DNA of 21,701 nt from Oscillospiraceae bacterium (GTDB lineage: Bacteria; Bacillota; Clostridia; Oscillospirales; Ruminococcaceae), in NCBI GenBank assembly GCA_003531585.1, contig DQFX01000056.1, positions 1 through 21,701 on the forward strand. The letters are read 5' to 3'. Below the pieces are notes generated by a model that made no database searches, was not told the DNA's origin, and saw nothing but the letters and a program-made list of their open reading frames with translations. A program made the position numbers and the translations under genes. Shown here piece by piece: positions 7,714-14,090 of this stretch; the stretch's first letter is position 1; each line of letters begins with the position of its first letter.

Positions 7714-7794
7714 CTGCTATAATAGATAATCCAATATATATTATAGCAGAGCTTTCAGAAAAATGCAAGCATTTTCTTTCAGTTCTGCTATAAT
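7714..7794. repeat. Three copies of CTGCTATAAT, two forming an inverted repeat
   Basis: CTGCTATAAT occurs at 7714-7723 and 7785-7794 on the forward strand and at 7740-7749 on the reverse strand. The first and the inverted copy form a 10-bp stem with a 16-nt loop. Because the inverted copy contains the -10 box of the relaxase promoter, these look like operator sites, perhaps for autoregulation by the relaxase or a regulator carried by the element. The regulatory role is inference. Confidence 0.55.
7740..7768 (-). promoter_or_regulatory. Promoter for the relaxase gene
   Basis: On the reverse strand, TTGCAT (7763-7768) and TATAAT (7740-7745) are 17 bp apart. The -35 overlaps the near-palindrome AAAATGC-AA-GCATTTT (7760-7775) and the -10 lies in one arm of the 7714/7740 inverted repeat, so both could be covered by a repressor. 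The transcript would start near 7733, about 90 nt before the relaxase start. Confidence 0.65.
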
Positions 7795-7928
7795 ATTATC
7801 GGACTTTCTGCGGAAAGGGGGTTGGATAAATTGCAAATAATATCAAATAAGCAATTTATCTGAAATGAAATCAGCCTTCGGTGAAGTCGGATCTGCGTGA
7901 ACATGAATTGATCACATCAAACCAAAAA

Positions 7929-7963
7929 ACTCCTATCGCTCAGGCAATAGGAGTGCATTTTTT
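7929..7963 (+). terminator. Rho-independent terminator
   Basis: ACTCCTAT (7929-7936) pairs with ATAGGAGT (7947-7954) around a 10-nt loop and is followed by GCATTTTTT. It would end a forward transcript arising in the 7700-7900 region, for which no protein gene was found, so a small RNA or attenuated leader is possible. Confidence 0.7.
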
Positions 7964-7979
7964 CACAGACTGCATGATC

Positions 7980-8190
7980 AAAATTGTAACAAAATAATCA
8001 CCATTTTTGTAACAATTTTGGAGCACAGACACTTTAAAGATGTCGTTTGCAAAAGTGGAGCTAAAATTGTAACAAAATCGCTCCACTTTTGTAACATTTT
8101 TGGAGCACATACATTTATTTGAGAATATTGTCCAAAAATGGTGTTAAAATTGCACCCTTTTTGTAACAAAAAAGTAACGATTTTGGAGCA
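7980..8190. repeat. Three imperfect tandem repeats with 83-bp period
   Basis: Units begin at 7980, 8063 and 8146, exactly 83 bp apart. Each has a 45-47-bp core (7980-8026, 8063-8107, 8146-8190) that starts AAAATTG, contains TTGTAACA-type motifs and ends in TTTTGGAGCA. The first two cores are very similar; the third is more diverged. The 36-38-bp stretches between cores are also weakly alike, so the whole 83-bp unit was probably duplicated. TTGTAACA occurs five times in the array. Directly repeated sites like these fit iterons, a partition site or a relaxase/recombinase binding region. Confidence 0.75.
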
Positions 8191-8317
8191 ATGTTAGCCT
8201 GCCATTTTTCAATTTCATATACAATAAGTACAATGGGTTGAGTCAATAATTTTATTTTACCACATTATGAGGAACAAGTCAAGAAAGATATTGCATTTGA
8301 CTTGAAACACAAGTTGT

Positions 8318-8347
8318 GCCGCTGCTTGCACAGCGGCGGATTTTTTT
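8318..8347 (+). terminator. Rho-independent terminator upstream of the SpoVG pair
   Basis: GCCGCTG (8318-8324) pairs with CAGCGGC (8331-8337) with a 6-nt loop, then GGA and seven Ts. It lies about 120 bp before the first SpoVG gene with no gene just upstream, so it either ends a small forward RNA or acts as an attenuator for the SpoVG operon. Confidence 0.75.
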
Positions 8348-8465
8348 AAAAGGTCTTTCAAGACTGAAATTTAACTAAAGGTTTGTCGTCGCGGGGCGCC
8401 GACCGGGGTGTTATTAAAGGTCTTATAAAACCAGAAAATTTGAAGAAAGACAGGTAAATACCAAC

Positions 8466-8759
8466 ATGAAAATCTCAGACATCAAATTCAGAAAATCCCT
8501 CACTGGAGGAAATCTGAAAGCAGTCGCTTCACTGACAATTGACGGCTGCATTGCAATCCACGAACTCAAGGTAATCGAAACCGACCACCTCTTTGTGGCT
8601 ATGCCGAGCCGCAAAGACGAATCCGGGAACTACCACGACATCGTTCACCCTATCAACGAAAGCGCACGAAATCTCATTGAAAGCGCTGTACTTTCCGCTT
8701 ACAAGATTTACGCTGAGAGTCAGGCGCTCATCGCAAACATCAACATTAACAACGATTGA
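8466..8759 (+). CDS. SpoVG-family regulator, first of two tandem copies
   Basis: This 97-residue protein has the full SpoVG pattern: MKISDIKFRKS at the start, LKAVASLTIDGCIAIHELKVIE, LFVAMPSRKDESG and HDIVHPINESARNLIESAVLSAY. SpoVG proteins are small dimers that bind nucleic acids; in Bacillus and Staphylococcus they affect septation, sporulation and virulence genes. Mobile elements of Clostridia often carry extra copies, whose targets are not known. The ribosome site AGACAGG at 8447-8453 is moderate. The second copy starts 20 bp after this stop, so the two form one operon closed by the terminator at 9075-9113. Its setting between a relaxase and a serine recombinase suggests an element-borne paralogue and not the housekeeping spoVG. 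Confidence 0.88.
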   Translation: MKISDIKFRKSLTGGNLKAVASLTIDGCIAIHELKVIETDHLFVAMPSRKDESGNYHDIVHPINESARNLIESAVLSAYKIYAESQALIANININND

Positions 8760-8779
8760 AACAGAAAGGAAACAACCAC

Positions 8780-9070
8780 ATGAACATTACAGACATTATT
8801 TTCAGAAAGACATTTGACAGCGGAAAGCTCAGAGCTATTGCTTTCATAACAATTGACGGCTGCTTAGCAATCCACGAAATCAAGCTTATCCAGACCGATC
8901 ACCTGTTCGTTGCAATGCCCTACCGCACGGATTCCTACGGCATAAGCCACGACATTGCGCACCCAATCGGAGGAACTGCACGTCACGAACTTGAAAGCGC
9001 AATCATCAGTGCATACAAGGATTACATTGCAGCTCACGAAACCTCCGAAATTGAGAACGTTACAGCGTAA
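8780..9070 (+). CDS. SpoVG-family regulator, second tandem copy
   Basis: This 96-residue paralogue of the gene before it has the same layout: MNITDIIFRKTFDSGKLRAI, IDGCLAIHEIKLIQTDHLFVAMPYR, HDIAHPIGGTARHELESAIISAY. The ATG at 8780 is chosen because GAAAGGA (8765-8771) lies at proper distance; an in-frame ATG at 8756 overlaps the stop of the first copy and lacks a site. The copies share about half of their residues, so the duplication is old or they were recruited separately, and the pair could form heterodimers. A strong terminator follows directly. Confidence 0.88.
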   Translation: MNITDIIFRKTFDSGKLRAIAFITIDGCLAIHEIKLIQTDHLFVAMPYRTDSYGISHDIAHPIGGTARHELESAIISAYKDYIAAHETSEIENVTA

Positions 9071-9074
9071 AATA

Positions 9075-9113
9075 AAAATGCTCCGTTTTTTAGCAAAAAT
9101 TCGGAGCATTTTT
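9075..9113 (+). terminator. Terminator after the SpoVG pair
   Basis: AAAATGCTCCG (9075-9085) pairs with CGGAGCATTTT (9102-9112) around a 16-nt loop, with As before and Ts after, so it can work in both directions. It closes the two-gene SpoVG operon and separates it from the recombinase promoter. Confidence 0.85.
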
Positions 9114-9244
9114 GCTTATTATATGTAGAAATTTCGACATGAAATTTGTGCAACTTGTCTTAGACTTGTAATTTCAGCTGTAAAACTTCACATAAACGTG
9201 ATTTTTTGCGTCAAGCAACTAGCTTCGTTTCTTGTATCTTCGAG

Positions 9245-9273
9245 TTGACAATATCCACATTATATGGTATAAT
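9245..9273 (+). promoter_or_regulatory. Consensus sigma-A promoter of the serine recombinase
   Basis: TTGACA (9245-9250), a 17-bp spacer and TATAAT (9268-9273) match the housekeeping consensus exactly. Transcription would start near 9280, about 36 nt before the TTG start at 9316, with AGGAGG at 9301-9306. Confidence 0.85.
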
Positions 9274-9315
9274 CTCTCCGCAGCAATAACAAATAGTTCA
9301 AGGAGGTGCAGCAAA

Positions 9316-10911
9316 TTGGCAGATAAAAACTTCCCCATTAACGATAACAATCTGGCAATCGCTTATTATCGCTTTTCTTCGCATTCACAGAATGAGGCTT
9401 CGATCGACCAGCAGCGTGACTGCGCTCACGAATACGCAGTCTCAAAGGGACTCACCATCGTCAGGGAATACTCAGACGCCGCAATTTCGGGAACTACGAA
9501 TGCCCGCCCACAGTATCAGCTCATGCTGTCGGAGATCGACAAAATCAAGCCTGCCGTGCTTATTCTCTGGAAAACCGACCGGCTCGGGCGCAATAAAATC
9601 GAGCTGATAGTCGCCAAAAAGATGATTCGCGAATCGGGCTGCCGCATTCACCTGATTGCTGAGCCTACGCCGGACGATTCGCCGGAATCCGGGCTGATGG
9701 AAACAATACTTGAGGGCATGACCGAGTTTTACAGTAAGAACCTCTCCTGCAATATCCGGCGCGGAATGGAGTACAATGCCCGCCACGCTCTTTTCAACGG
9801 ACACGCGGTTTTCGGATATTGCGTTGGTTCCGACAAGAAATATGTCATCAATCCGGCGCAGGCTCCTTTCGTGCAGAGGATGTTCACAGAATACGCAGAC
9901 GGAAAGGCGCTGACGGACATTGTTCGTGACATGGACGCTCAGGGATTACGCACCAGTCGTGGAGTAAAGTTTTCCGTGAACACGGTCAACAAAATGCTGA
10001 AAAACCGCGCGTATATCGGCGAATATCATTTCGGGGATATCGTTATTCCGGACGGAATGCCTGCGCTTATTGACGCTGCGGTCTTCGACCGTGTGCAGGA
10101 ACGGCTCAGGCTGAATCAGCGTTTCGGCAGTCAGAGAAAGCAGGTTTCCATAACCGACGAAGCTCCGAGATTCTGGCTTACTGGCAAGCTTTTCTGCGGC
10201 GAATGCGGAAATTCAATGCAGGGTATTTCCGGGACGAGCAAGACCAAAGCCAAGCACTACTATTACGGCTGCAAGGGTCAGCGTGCGAAGCGGTGTCACA
10301 AGAAAGCAGTACGGAAAGCATGGATCGAAAAAATCATTATTCGCATTCTTACAGATCTGCTCAACGACACTGAAAATCTCGCAGGTTTAGCCATTGACGC
10401 AGCAAATTATTACAACAAAAACTACCGCGACATGGGCTACCTTGAAAGCCTTGAAGCAAGGCGGCGCGAGGTCGAAAAGGGGCTTGCGAATTTCGTTAAG
10501 GCTATTGAAATGGGAGTGTTCAACGAATCTACCCAGAAGCGCATGGCGGAGCTTCAGGAAGAAAAAACCGCGCTGACGGAAGCAATCGAAGCCGAACTTG
10601 TCAGGCAGGCTCTGTACGAAGACGAGCACAGCATTCAGGCATATTTCGACAAGTATCTTCACGCGGATCTGAACGACCCAGATGTGCGTGAATCTGTTCT
10701 GAACTACTTCGTGGACAAGACATGGCTCTACGATGACAAGCTCGTTATTTCAGGCTGGTTTTCGGAGGATAAGACTGAGATCCCTTTTGATATGGTGGAC
10801 GAAGTTACTAAAAACGGCGCGGCGGGCGGGTTTGTCTGCCGCGTGGATTGCTCCACCAAACGACCAATATGTCAGAATGGCTTAACAGCACAGTTCGTAC
10901 TGCATTGTTAA
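9316..10911 (+). CDS. Large serine recombinase (site-specific integrase)
   Basis: This 531-residue enzyme is of the large serine recombinase type that integrates and excises mobile elements through a phosphoserine-DNA link. Numbering from the TTG: the resolvase domain has YYRFSS with the probable catalytic Ser21, then DQQRD, SDAAISGT (about 53-60) and KTDRLGRN (86-93). The Recombinase domain follows (GKALTDIVRDM...NTVNKMLKNRAYIGEY), then a zinc ribbon (FCGECGNS...YYGCKGQRAKRCHKK) and a coiled-coil region (LESLEARRREVEKG...AELQEEKTAL). The start is TTG at 9316, behind AGGAGG at 9301-9306. The frame is open further upstream to an ATG at 9232, but that would precede the promoter. A hairpin covers the stop codon. 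It is the last gene before the shift to GC-rich core DNA, where an integrase at an element's edge is expected. Confidence 0.93.
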   Translation: MADKNFPINDNNLAIAYYRFSSHSQNEASIDQQRDCAHEYAVSKGLTIVREYSDAAISGTTNARPQYQLMLSEIDKIKPAVLILWKTDRLGRNKIELIVAKKMIRESGCRIHLIAEPTPDDSPESGLMETILEGMTEFYSKNLSCNIRRGMEYNARHALFNGHAVFGYCVGSDKKYVINPAQAPFVQRMFTEYADGKALTDIVRDMDAQGLRTSRGVKFSVNTVNKMLKNRAYIGEYHFGDIVIPDGMPALIDAAVFDRVQERLRLNQRFGSQRKQVSITDEAPRFWLTGKLFCGECGNSMQGISGTSKTKAKHYYYGCKGQRAKRCHKKAVRKAWIEKIIIRILTDLLNDTENLAGLAIDAANYYNKNYRDMGYLESLEARRREVEKGLANFVKAIEMGVFNESTQKRMAELQEEKTALTEAIEAELVRQALYEDEHSIQAYFDKYLHADLNDPDVRESVLNYFVDKTWLYDDKLVISGWFSEDKTEIPFDMVDEVTKNGAAGGFVCRVDCSTKRPICQNGLTAQFVLHC

Positions 10912-10917
10912 GCCATT
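10876..10917 (+). terminator. Hairpin over the recombinase stop, probable terminator
   Basis: AATGGCTTAACA (10876-10887) and TGTTAAGCCATT (10906-10917) are perfectly complementary over 12 bp, the right arm covering the stop codon. Further short pairing lies inside, and a T-rich stretch follows. As it lies at the end of the integrase gene near the composition change, an attachment-site role is also possible. Confidence 0.65.
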
Positions 10918-11016
10918 TGCTTTATTCTTTTCACCCGATGAACCCATCAGGGCATGCGATAAATCCCGTCACCAACAATGTGGCGGCACAGGAGTTCCGC
11001 GAATATCAGCGCCACC

Positions 11017-11802
11017 CTAGTGGCTCATCATCTCAGCCATTCCGGAGAACATATCCGCGATGAACCCAGGGGTCTCCGGGAGTTCCTTCATGATTAGCGC
11101 CCTGACCTCCGCCGCCGGGGCTGACTCGCTCACTTCAACAGCGCCCCGCACAACATCTCCGATAGCCACATGAGCGCTGGTGGAATATCCCCCGCACGAG
11201 ATATGAGAAGCATCAGCCGCTCCCCCGACCGCGTACATTCCGCATGCTGAGCCGCCGAAAGCAAGCCAGCCCGCAGACGCCCCTCCGAACGCGATAACCC
11301 CCGCCGCGAGCGCTCCAAATGCAAGCACCCCAACCGAGAAAGTCCCCAGCGCCAGAAGCCCCGCGGAAATCAGCCCGAACGAAACCACCCCAACAGACAG
11401 GAATCCCCCGGCAACAACTCCCACCGCCTTGTTACCAAGAGCGAAAATTCCCTTTGCAGCGTACCTTCCGGCTCCAAAATTTATATGTACCAGCGGAAGC
11501 CCCCGGACGGTCCGCCTGCTTTTGTACTCAAAGTGCAGCCGGGACCTCAGCGGTTTAGTATCCTGTATCGCTTCAGCGGGTTCGGAGGGTCTGGAAGCCT
11601 CCTGCGGCTCCCCCTTTATAAGCTCGTCGGTGCTGACTCCGAATATGTCGCTCATCATAGCTAGCTTCTCAAGCTCCGGAGTAGTGGAGCCAAGCTTCCA
11701 TTTGGAGACGGTCTGGCGCGTCACGCCGAGCCGCTCCCCGAGCTGCTCCTGCGACCAGCCCCTTGAATGGCGCAGCTCTGTCAGTTTCTCTGAAAATTTC
11801 AT
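11017..11802 (-). CDS. XRE-family regulator with glycine-pentad repeat domain
   Basis: This 261-residue protein starts with a Cro/C1-type helix-turn-helix (about 5-62: LTELRHSRGWSQEQLGERLG, then VTRQTVSKWKLG). A Pro/Glu-rich linker (64-85) follows. From 118 to 193 it has a glycine at exactly every fifth residue, 16 in a row, in units such as GVVSF, GLLAL and GVLAF. The regularity recalls solenoids of the pentapeptide-repeat kind, or a glycine-zipper membrane-associated domain. Similar HTH-plus-Gly-repeat proteins occur in Firmicutes, but I know of no defined function. AGGAGG seven bases before the ATG supports the start. It is the first core gene after the mobile region and diverges from terD. 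Confidence 0.82.
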   Translation of the reverse strand: MKFSEKLTELRHSRGWSQEQLGERLGVTRQTVSKWKLGSTTPELEKLAMMSDIFGVSTDELIKGEPQEASRPSEPAEAIQDTKPLRSRLHFEYKSRRTVRGLPLVHINFGAGRYAAKGIFALGNKAVGVVAGGFLSVGVVSFGLISAGLLALGTFSVGVLAFGALAAGVIAFGGASAGWLAFGGSACGMYAVGGAADASHISCGGYSTSAHVAIGDVVRGAVEVSESAPAAEVRALIMKELPETPGFIADMFSGMAEMMSH

Positions 11803-11975
11803 ATTATTACCTCCTGGTTTTTGTATGCCTTGTGCTATAAATATACCACAATCGGCGCTTAATGTCTACCAATTTCCGTTTGAAGTCTGTCAACCAAACT
11901 TAACATCGGCTCTGTTATGCGGTTTTCAGACATGTGACAGAATTAGTGATCCACCCCGCCTCCAACAAAAAGTAC

Positions 11976-12004
11976 TTGATTTTTCAGGAATTATGTGGTA
12001 TATT
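11976..12004 (+). promoter_or_regulatory. Probable promoter of terD
   Basis: TTGATT (11976-11981) and TATATT (11999-12004) are 17 bp apart, close to the sigma-A consensus, about 65 bp before the terD start. The gap between the divergent XRE gene and terD (11803-12068) holds nothing else recognised. Confidence 0.6.
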
Positions 12005-12068
12005 ATAAGTAGCACATTTCCCGCCGGTAATCGGCGTATTATAATTATATATGATATGGAGGTAAATA

Positions 12069-12662
12069 ATGTCCGTTAATCTTCAGAAGGGTCAGAAGGT
12101 CGACCTTACCAAAGGAAACACCGGCTTAAAGACCATACTAGTAGGCCTTGGCTGGGACGAGGCTCCCAGAAAGTTCTCGCTTTTCTCAAAGCACGAGGAT
12201 ATCGACTGCGACGCTTCCGCGCTGCTGATAAGCGCGCAGACCGGCAAGCTGAACGGGCCTGTGGACGTCGTATATTTCGGTAATCTCACCCACCAGACCG
12301 GCGCAGTCCACCACATGGGCGACAACCTGACCGGCGCGGGCGACGGCGACGACGAGCAGATACTCGTTGAACTCCCGAAGCTTGGGAACGCATATTCAAA
12401 GATAGTATTCGTTGTGAACATCTACCAGGCTATGCAGCGTAAGCAGCATTTCGGTATGATCAAGAACGCCTTTATACGCCTTGTTGACGCGGAAAAGGGC
12501 GTTGAGCTGTGCAGGTACAATCTCTCGGAGAACTACGACGGAAAGACCGCGATGATCTTCGGCGAGATCTACCTTTACAACGGCGAATGGAAATTTAACG
12601 CGATCGGCGAGCCTACCAACGACAATGGTATCTCGGAGCTTGCCGCAAGATATCAGCGCTGA
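12069..12662 (+). CDS. TerD-family protein
   Basis: The 197-residue product is a full-length TerD-type protein (family about 190 residues). Seen are the N-terminal LQKGQKVDLTKG and LVGLGWDE, and the calcium-binding segments DIDCDASALL (44-53) and HMGDNLTGAGDGDDEQI (82-98), both rich in the expected Asp and Glu. TerD proteins belong to the tellurite-resistance/stress cluster and are thought to act as calcium-binding stress factors near the membrane. GGAGG six bases before the ATG fixes the start. The gene is followed, 18 bp on, by a tiny membrane peptide behind its own AAGGAGG, and both end at the terminator at 12832. Other ter genes are absent, so this is a lone copy. Confidence 0.92.
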   Translation: MSVNLQKGQKVDLTKGNTGLKTILVGLGWDEAPRKFSLFSKHEDIDCDASALLISAQTGKLNGPVDVVYFGNLTHQTGAVHHMGDNLTGAGDGDDEQILVELPKLGNAYSKIVFVVNIYQAMQRKQHFGMIKNAFIRLVDAEKGVELCRYNLSENYDGKTAMIFGEIYLYNGEWKFNAIGEPTNDNGISELAARYQR

Positions 12663-12680
12663 TTTTAAGGAGGTTTTATC

Positions 12681-12815
12681 ATGACAAAGAAGCTCGTAAT
12701 TATCGCAGGGATAATCGGACTGGCAACAATAGCAGCCGCAGCGGTTGCGTTCTTCCTCACCAAGAACAAGACCATCGCGGAAGCCCTCGACTGCGAAGAA
12801 GACGACGAGATCTGA
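12681..12815 (+). CDS. Small single-pass membrane protein (44 residues)
   Basis: A short gene sits between terD and a terminator. It is preceded by AAGGAGG (12667-12673), seven bases from the ATG. The product begins MTKK, has one hydrophobic segment at about 5-27 (Ile/Ala/Gly/Val-rich, ending FFL), a short basic stretch TKNK and an acidic tail DCEEDDEI. The pattern predicts a tail on one side of the membrane with a very acidic end. I do not recognise a family. Because it shares a transcript with the calcium-binding TerD protein, it might anchor it or work with it at the membrane, which is inference. An excellent ribosome site and operon position support it as real. Confidence 0.75.
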   Translation: MTKKLVIIAGIIGLATIAAAAVAFFLTKNKTIAEALDCEEDDEI

Positions 12816-12831
12816 TCTCTGCGACCCAAGC

Positions 12832-12862
12832 AAACCGCCCTGTTGAATGCGGGGCGGTTTTT
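12832..12862 (+). terminator. Terminator of the terD operon
   Basis: AAACCGCCC (12832-12840) pairs with GGGCGGTTT (12852-12860), followed by further Ts. It separates terD and its small partner from the ybaK-like gene, whose start lies 25 bp further on. Confidence 0.9.
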
Positions 12863-12886
12863 ATTTCTATATTTCAGGAGAACACC

Positions 12887-13372
12887 ATGGCAAAGGAAAA
12901 AGAAGTCAAGACAAACGCAATGCGCATGCTGGACAAGCTCAAGCTTCCCTATAAGGTCCACCTTTATGAATGCGACGAATTCATCGACGGCGTACACATC
13001 GCCGAACTCCTCGGGGAGAGCTGCGACAGCTGCTTCAAGACCCTCGTCACCGTCGGCAAAAGCGGGAACTACTACGTTTTCGCCCTGCCCGTCGACAAGG
13101 AGCTCGACATGAAAAAGTGCGCCCGCGCAGTCGGCGAGAAATCGCTTGAAATGGTGCATGTCAAGGATATCAACGCCGTGACCGGATATATCCGCGGAGG
13201 CTGCACCCCCATCGGAATGAAGAAGCAGTACAAGACCGTTATACACAAGTCCGCACTGGATTTCGAGCAAATGATAATCAGCGGCGGAAAACTCGGCGCC
13301 CAGCTGGAGCTTGCCCCCGCAGACCTCGCGAAAGCCTGCAGCGGCTCCTTCGAGGATATCATCGCGGAATAA
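12887..13372 (+). CDS. ybaK: YbaK/EbsC-type aminoacyl-tRNA deacylase
   Basis: This 161-residue protein matches the YbaK family, which in Haemophilus and E. coli hydrolyses Cys-tRNA(Pro) mischarged by prolyl-tRNA synthetase. Visible family traits are the opening KTNAMRMLDKLKLPYKVHLYE, SCFKTLVTVG with the key Lys, YYVFALPVDKELDMKK, and the strongly typical VTGYIRGGCTPIGMKKQY segment followed by SGGKLGAQLELAPADL. Length and ends are normal for the family. AGGAGA eight bases ahead supports the ATG. It has no clear promoter and begins right after the terD terminator. The 64-bp gap to the lipoprotein gene holds no terminator, so the two may be co-transcribed. Confidence 0.92.
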   Translation: MAKEKEVKTNAMRMLDKLKLPYKVHLYECDEFIDGVHIAELLGESCDSCFKTLVTVGKSGNYYVFALPVDKELDMKKCARAVGEKSLEMVHVKDINAVTGYIRGGCTPIGMKKQYKTVIHKSALDFEQMIISGGKLGAQLELAPADLAKACSGSFEDIIAE

Positions 13373-13436
13373 CGCCTTACGCTGCCGCACGCCCGGCGCG
13401 GGACCCAGGCTACATGAATAACTTACGGAGAACACT

Positions 13437-14090
13437 ATGAAAAAACTCATCGCCGCAGCAGCGGCTCTACTACTTACGGCGGGTATAGCGGGACTTACCG
13501 CATGCTCCGGCAGCGCCGAAGCCTCCGTAGCTTCGACGAAATCCGGCAGCGAACTCACCGCGGCGGGAATAAAGCTGAACCTCCCGGAAAACTGGACCGC
13601 GACAGTCGGCGACAAGGTATACGAAATAGTGCTTGACAGCGCAGGTTCCGGCAGCTCGTCCGACGTCGAGTCGTTCAAGAAGCTGTGCGAGGATAACGGA
13701 ACAGCCTACCTTGCGTACGCCGTGAACTCCGAGGGGACTGCGGTGATGACCCTCACGTCGCTCAGAATAACCCCCGACGAAACCACCGGCGAGATACTCA
13801 CCGCCGGGGACTACGCACGCCAGAACCACGATACCGCAGTATTCAGCTATCAAGCAAGCGGAATGTACATCAGGAACTCCAGCTTCGGCGAGGAGCAGCT
13901 TGCAGGCAGAAGCGGGTACCTCTCCCACTTTGAGCTGTGCTCCGACGAGGAGGTTTCGGAGCTGATACTGGGTCAGTCCGAGTTCACCTTTGAGCAGGAC
14001 GGAAAGTTCTACTCCATTCAGACCTACTACCACAACGAGACCGCCGCCGCAGACGTCGACGAGATACTCGCCAACATGACCGCGCAATGA
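13437..14090 (+). CDS. Predicted lipoprotein of unknown function
   Basis: The 217-residue product has a lipoprotein signal: MKK, a hydrophobic Ala/Leu core, and the lipobox L-T-A-C with Cys23 as the lipidated residue. A Ser/Ala-rich spacer follows, and then an extracytoplasmic domain with alternating strands (IKLNLPENWTATV, MYIRNSSFGEE, FEQDGKFYSIQTYYHN). I do not recognise the domain; its beginning, LNLPENWTA, is like that of small secreted proteins of the PsbP/DUF1795 kind, a weak resemblance. CGGAG seven bases before the ATG supports the start. The stop overlaps the start of the HAD gene (ATGA), so the two are translationally coupled, although no shared role is evident. Confidence 0.8.
   Translation: MKKLIAAAAALLLTAGIAGLTACSGSAEASVASTKSGSELTAAGIKLNLPENWTATVGDKVYEIVLDSAGSGSSSDVESFKKLCEDNGTAYLAYAVNSEGTAVMTLTSLRITPDETTGEILTAGDYARQNHDTAVFSYQASGMYIRNSSFGEEQLAGRSGYLSHFELCSDEEVSELILGQSEFTFEQDGKFYSIQTYYHNETAAADVDEILANMTAQ

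Larger units (their letters stand above)
7645..8465. other. Non-coding region upstream of the relaxase: inverted repeats, terminators, 83-bp repeats
   Basis: No believable gene was found in this roughly 800-bp AT-rich stretch. From left to right it holds the relaxase promoter with an inverted repeat and a near-palindrome (7714-7794), and then a short forward frame from a TTG at about 7823, behind AAAGGGGG, encoding only 13 residues. A terminator (7929-7963), three 83-bp-spaced repeats (7980-8190) and a second terminator (8318-8347) follow. A run of TAAAGGT(C/T)TT-like copies lies at about 8348, 8386 and 8415, just before the first SpoVG gene. This is where a transfer origin or replication repeats would be expected; I cannot name either. 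Confidence 0.6.

Noticed and set aside
7823..7864. 13-residue leader peptide after AAAGGGGG with TTG start
   Set aside because: The ribosome site is good but the frame is very short, no promoter was found and no downstream gene would be controlled before the terminator at 7929.
7978..8169. Reverse-strand frame of 63 codons in the 83-bp repeat region
   Set aside because: It is formed by the repeats themselves; 83 is not a multiple of three so the repeated sequence is read in different frames, and there is no ribosome site.
7980..8190. CRISPR array
   Set aside because: The repeats are imperfect, the intervening segments resemble each other instead of being unique, only three units exist and no cas gene is present.
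1311..10920. Shared 12-mer CAAATGGCTTAA (1311-1322, and inverted at 10909-10920) as att sites
   Set aside because: A 12-bp match is expected several times by chance in a window this size, and the inverted orientation would not give simple excision.
10912..11016. Possible tRNA or attachment gene at the edge of the mobile region
   Set aside because: No tRNA-like arms or T-loop could be found in this stretch on either strand.
12665..13678. Reverse-strand frame of 337 codons
   Set aside because: It overlaps the small membrane gene, the ybaK-like gene and the lipoprotein gene, crosses a clear terminator and has no recognisable motif.
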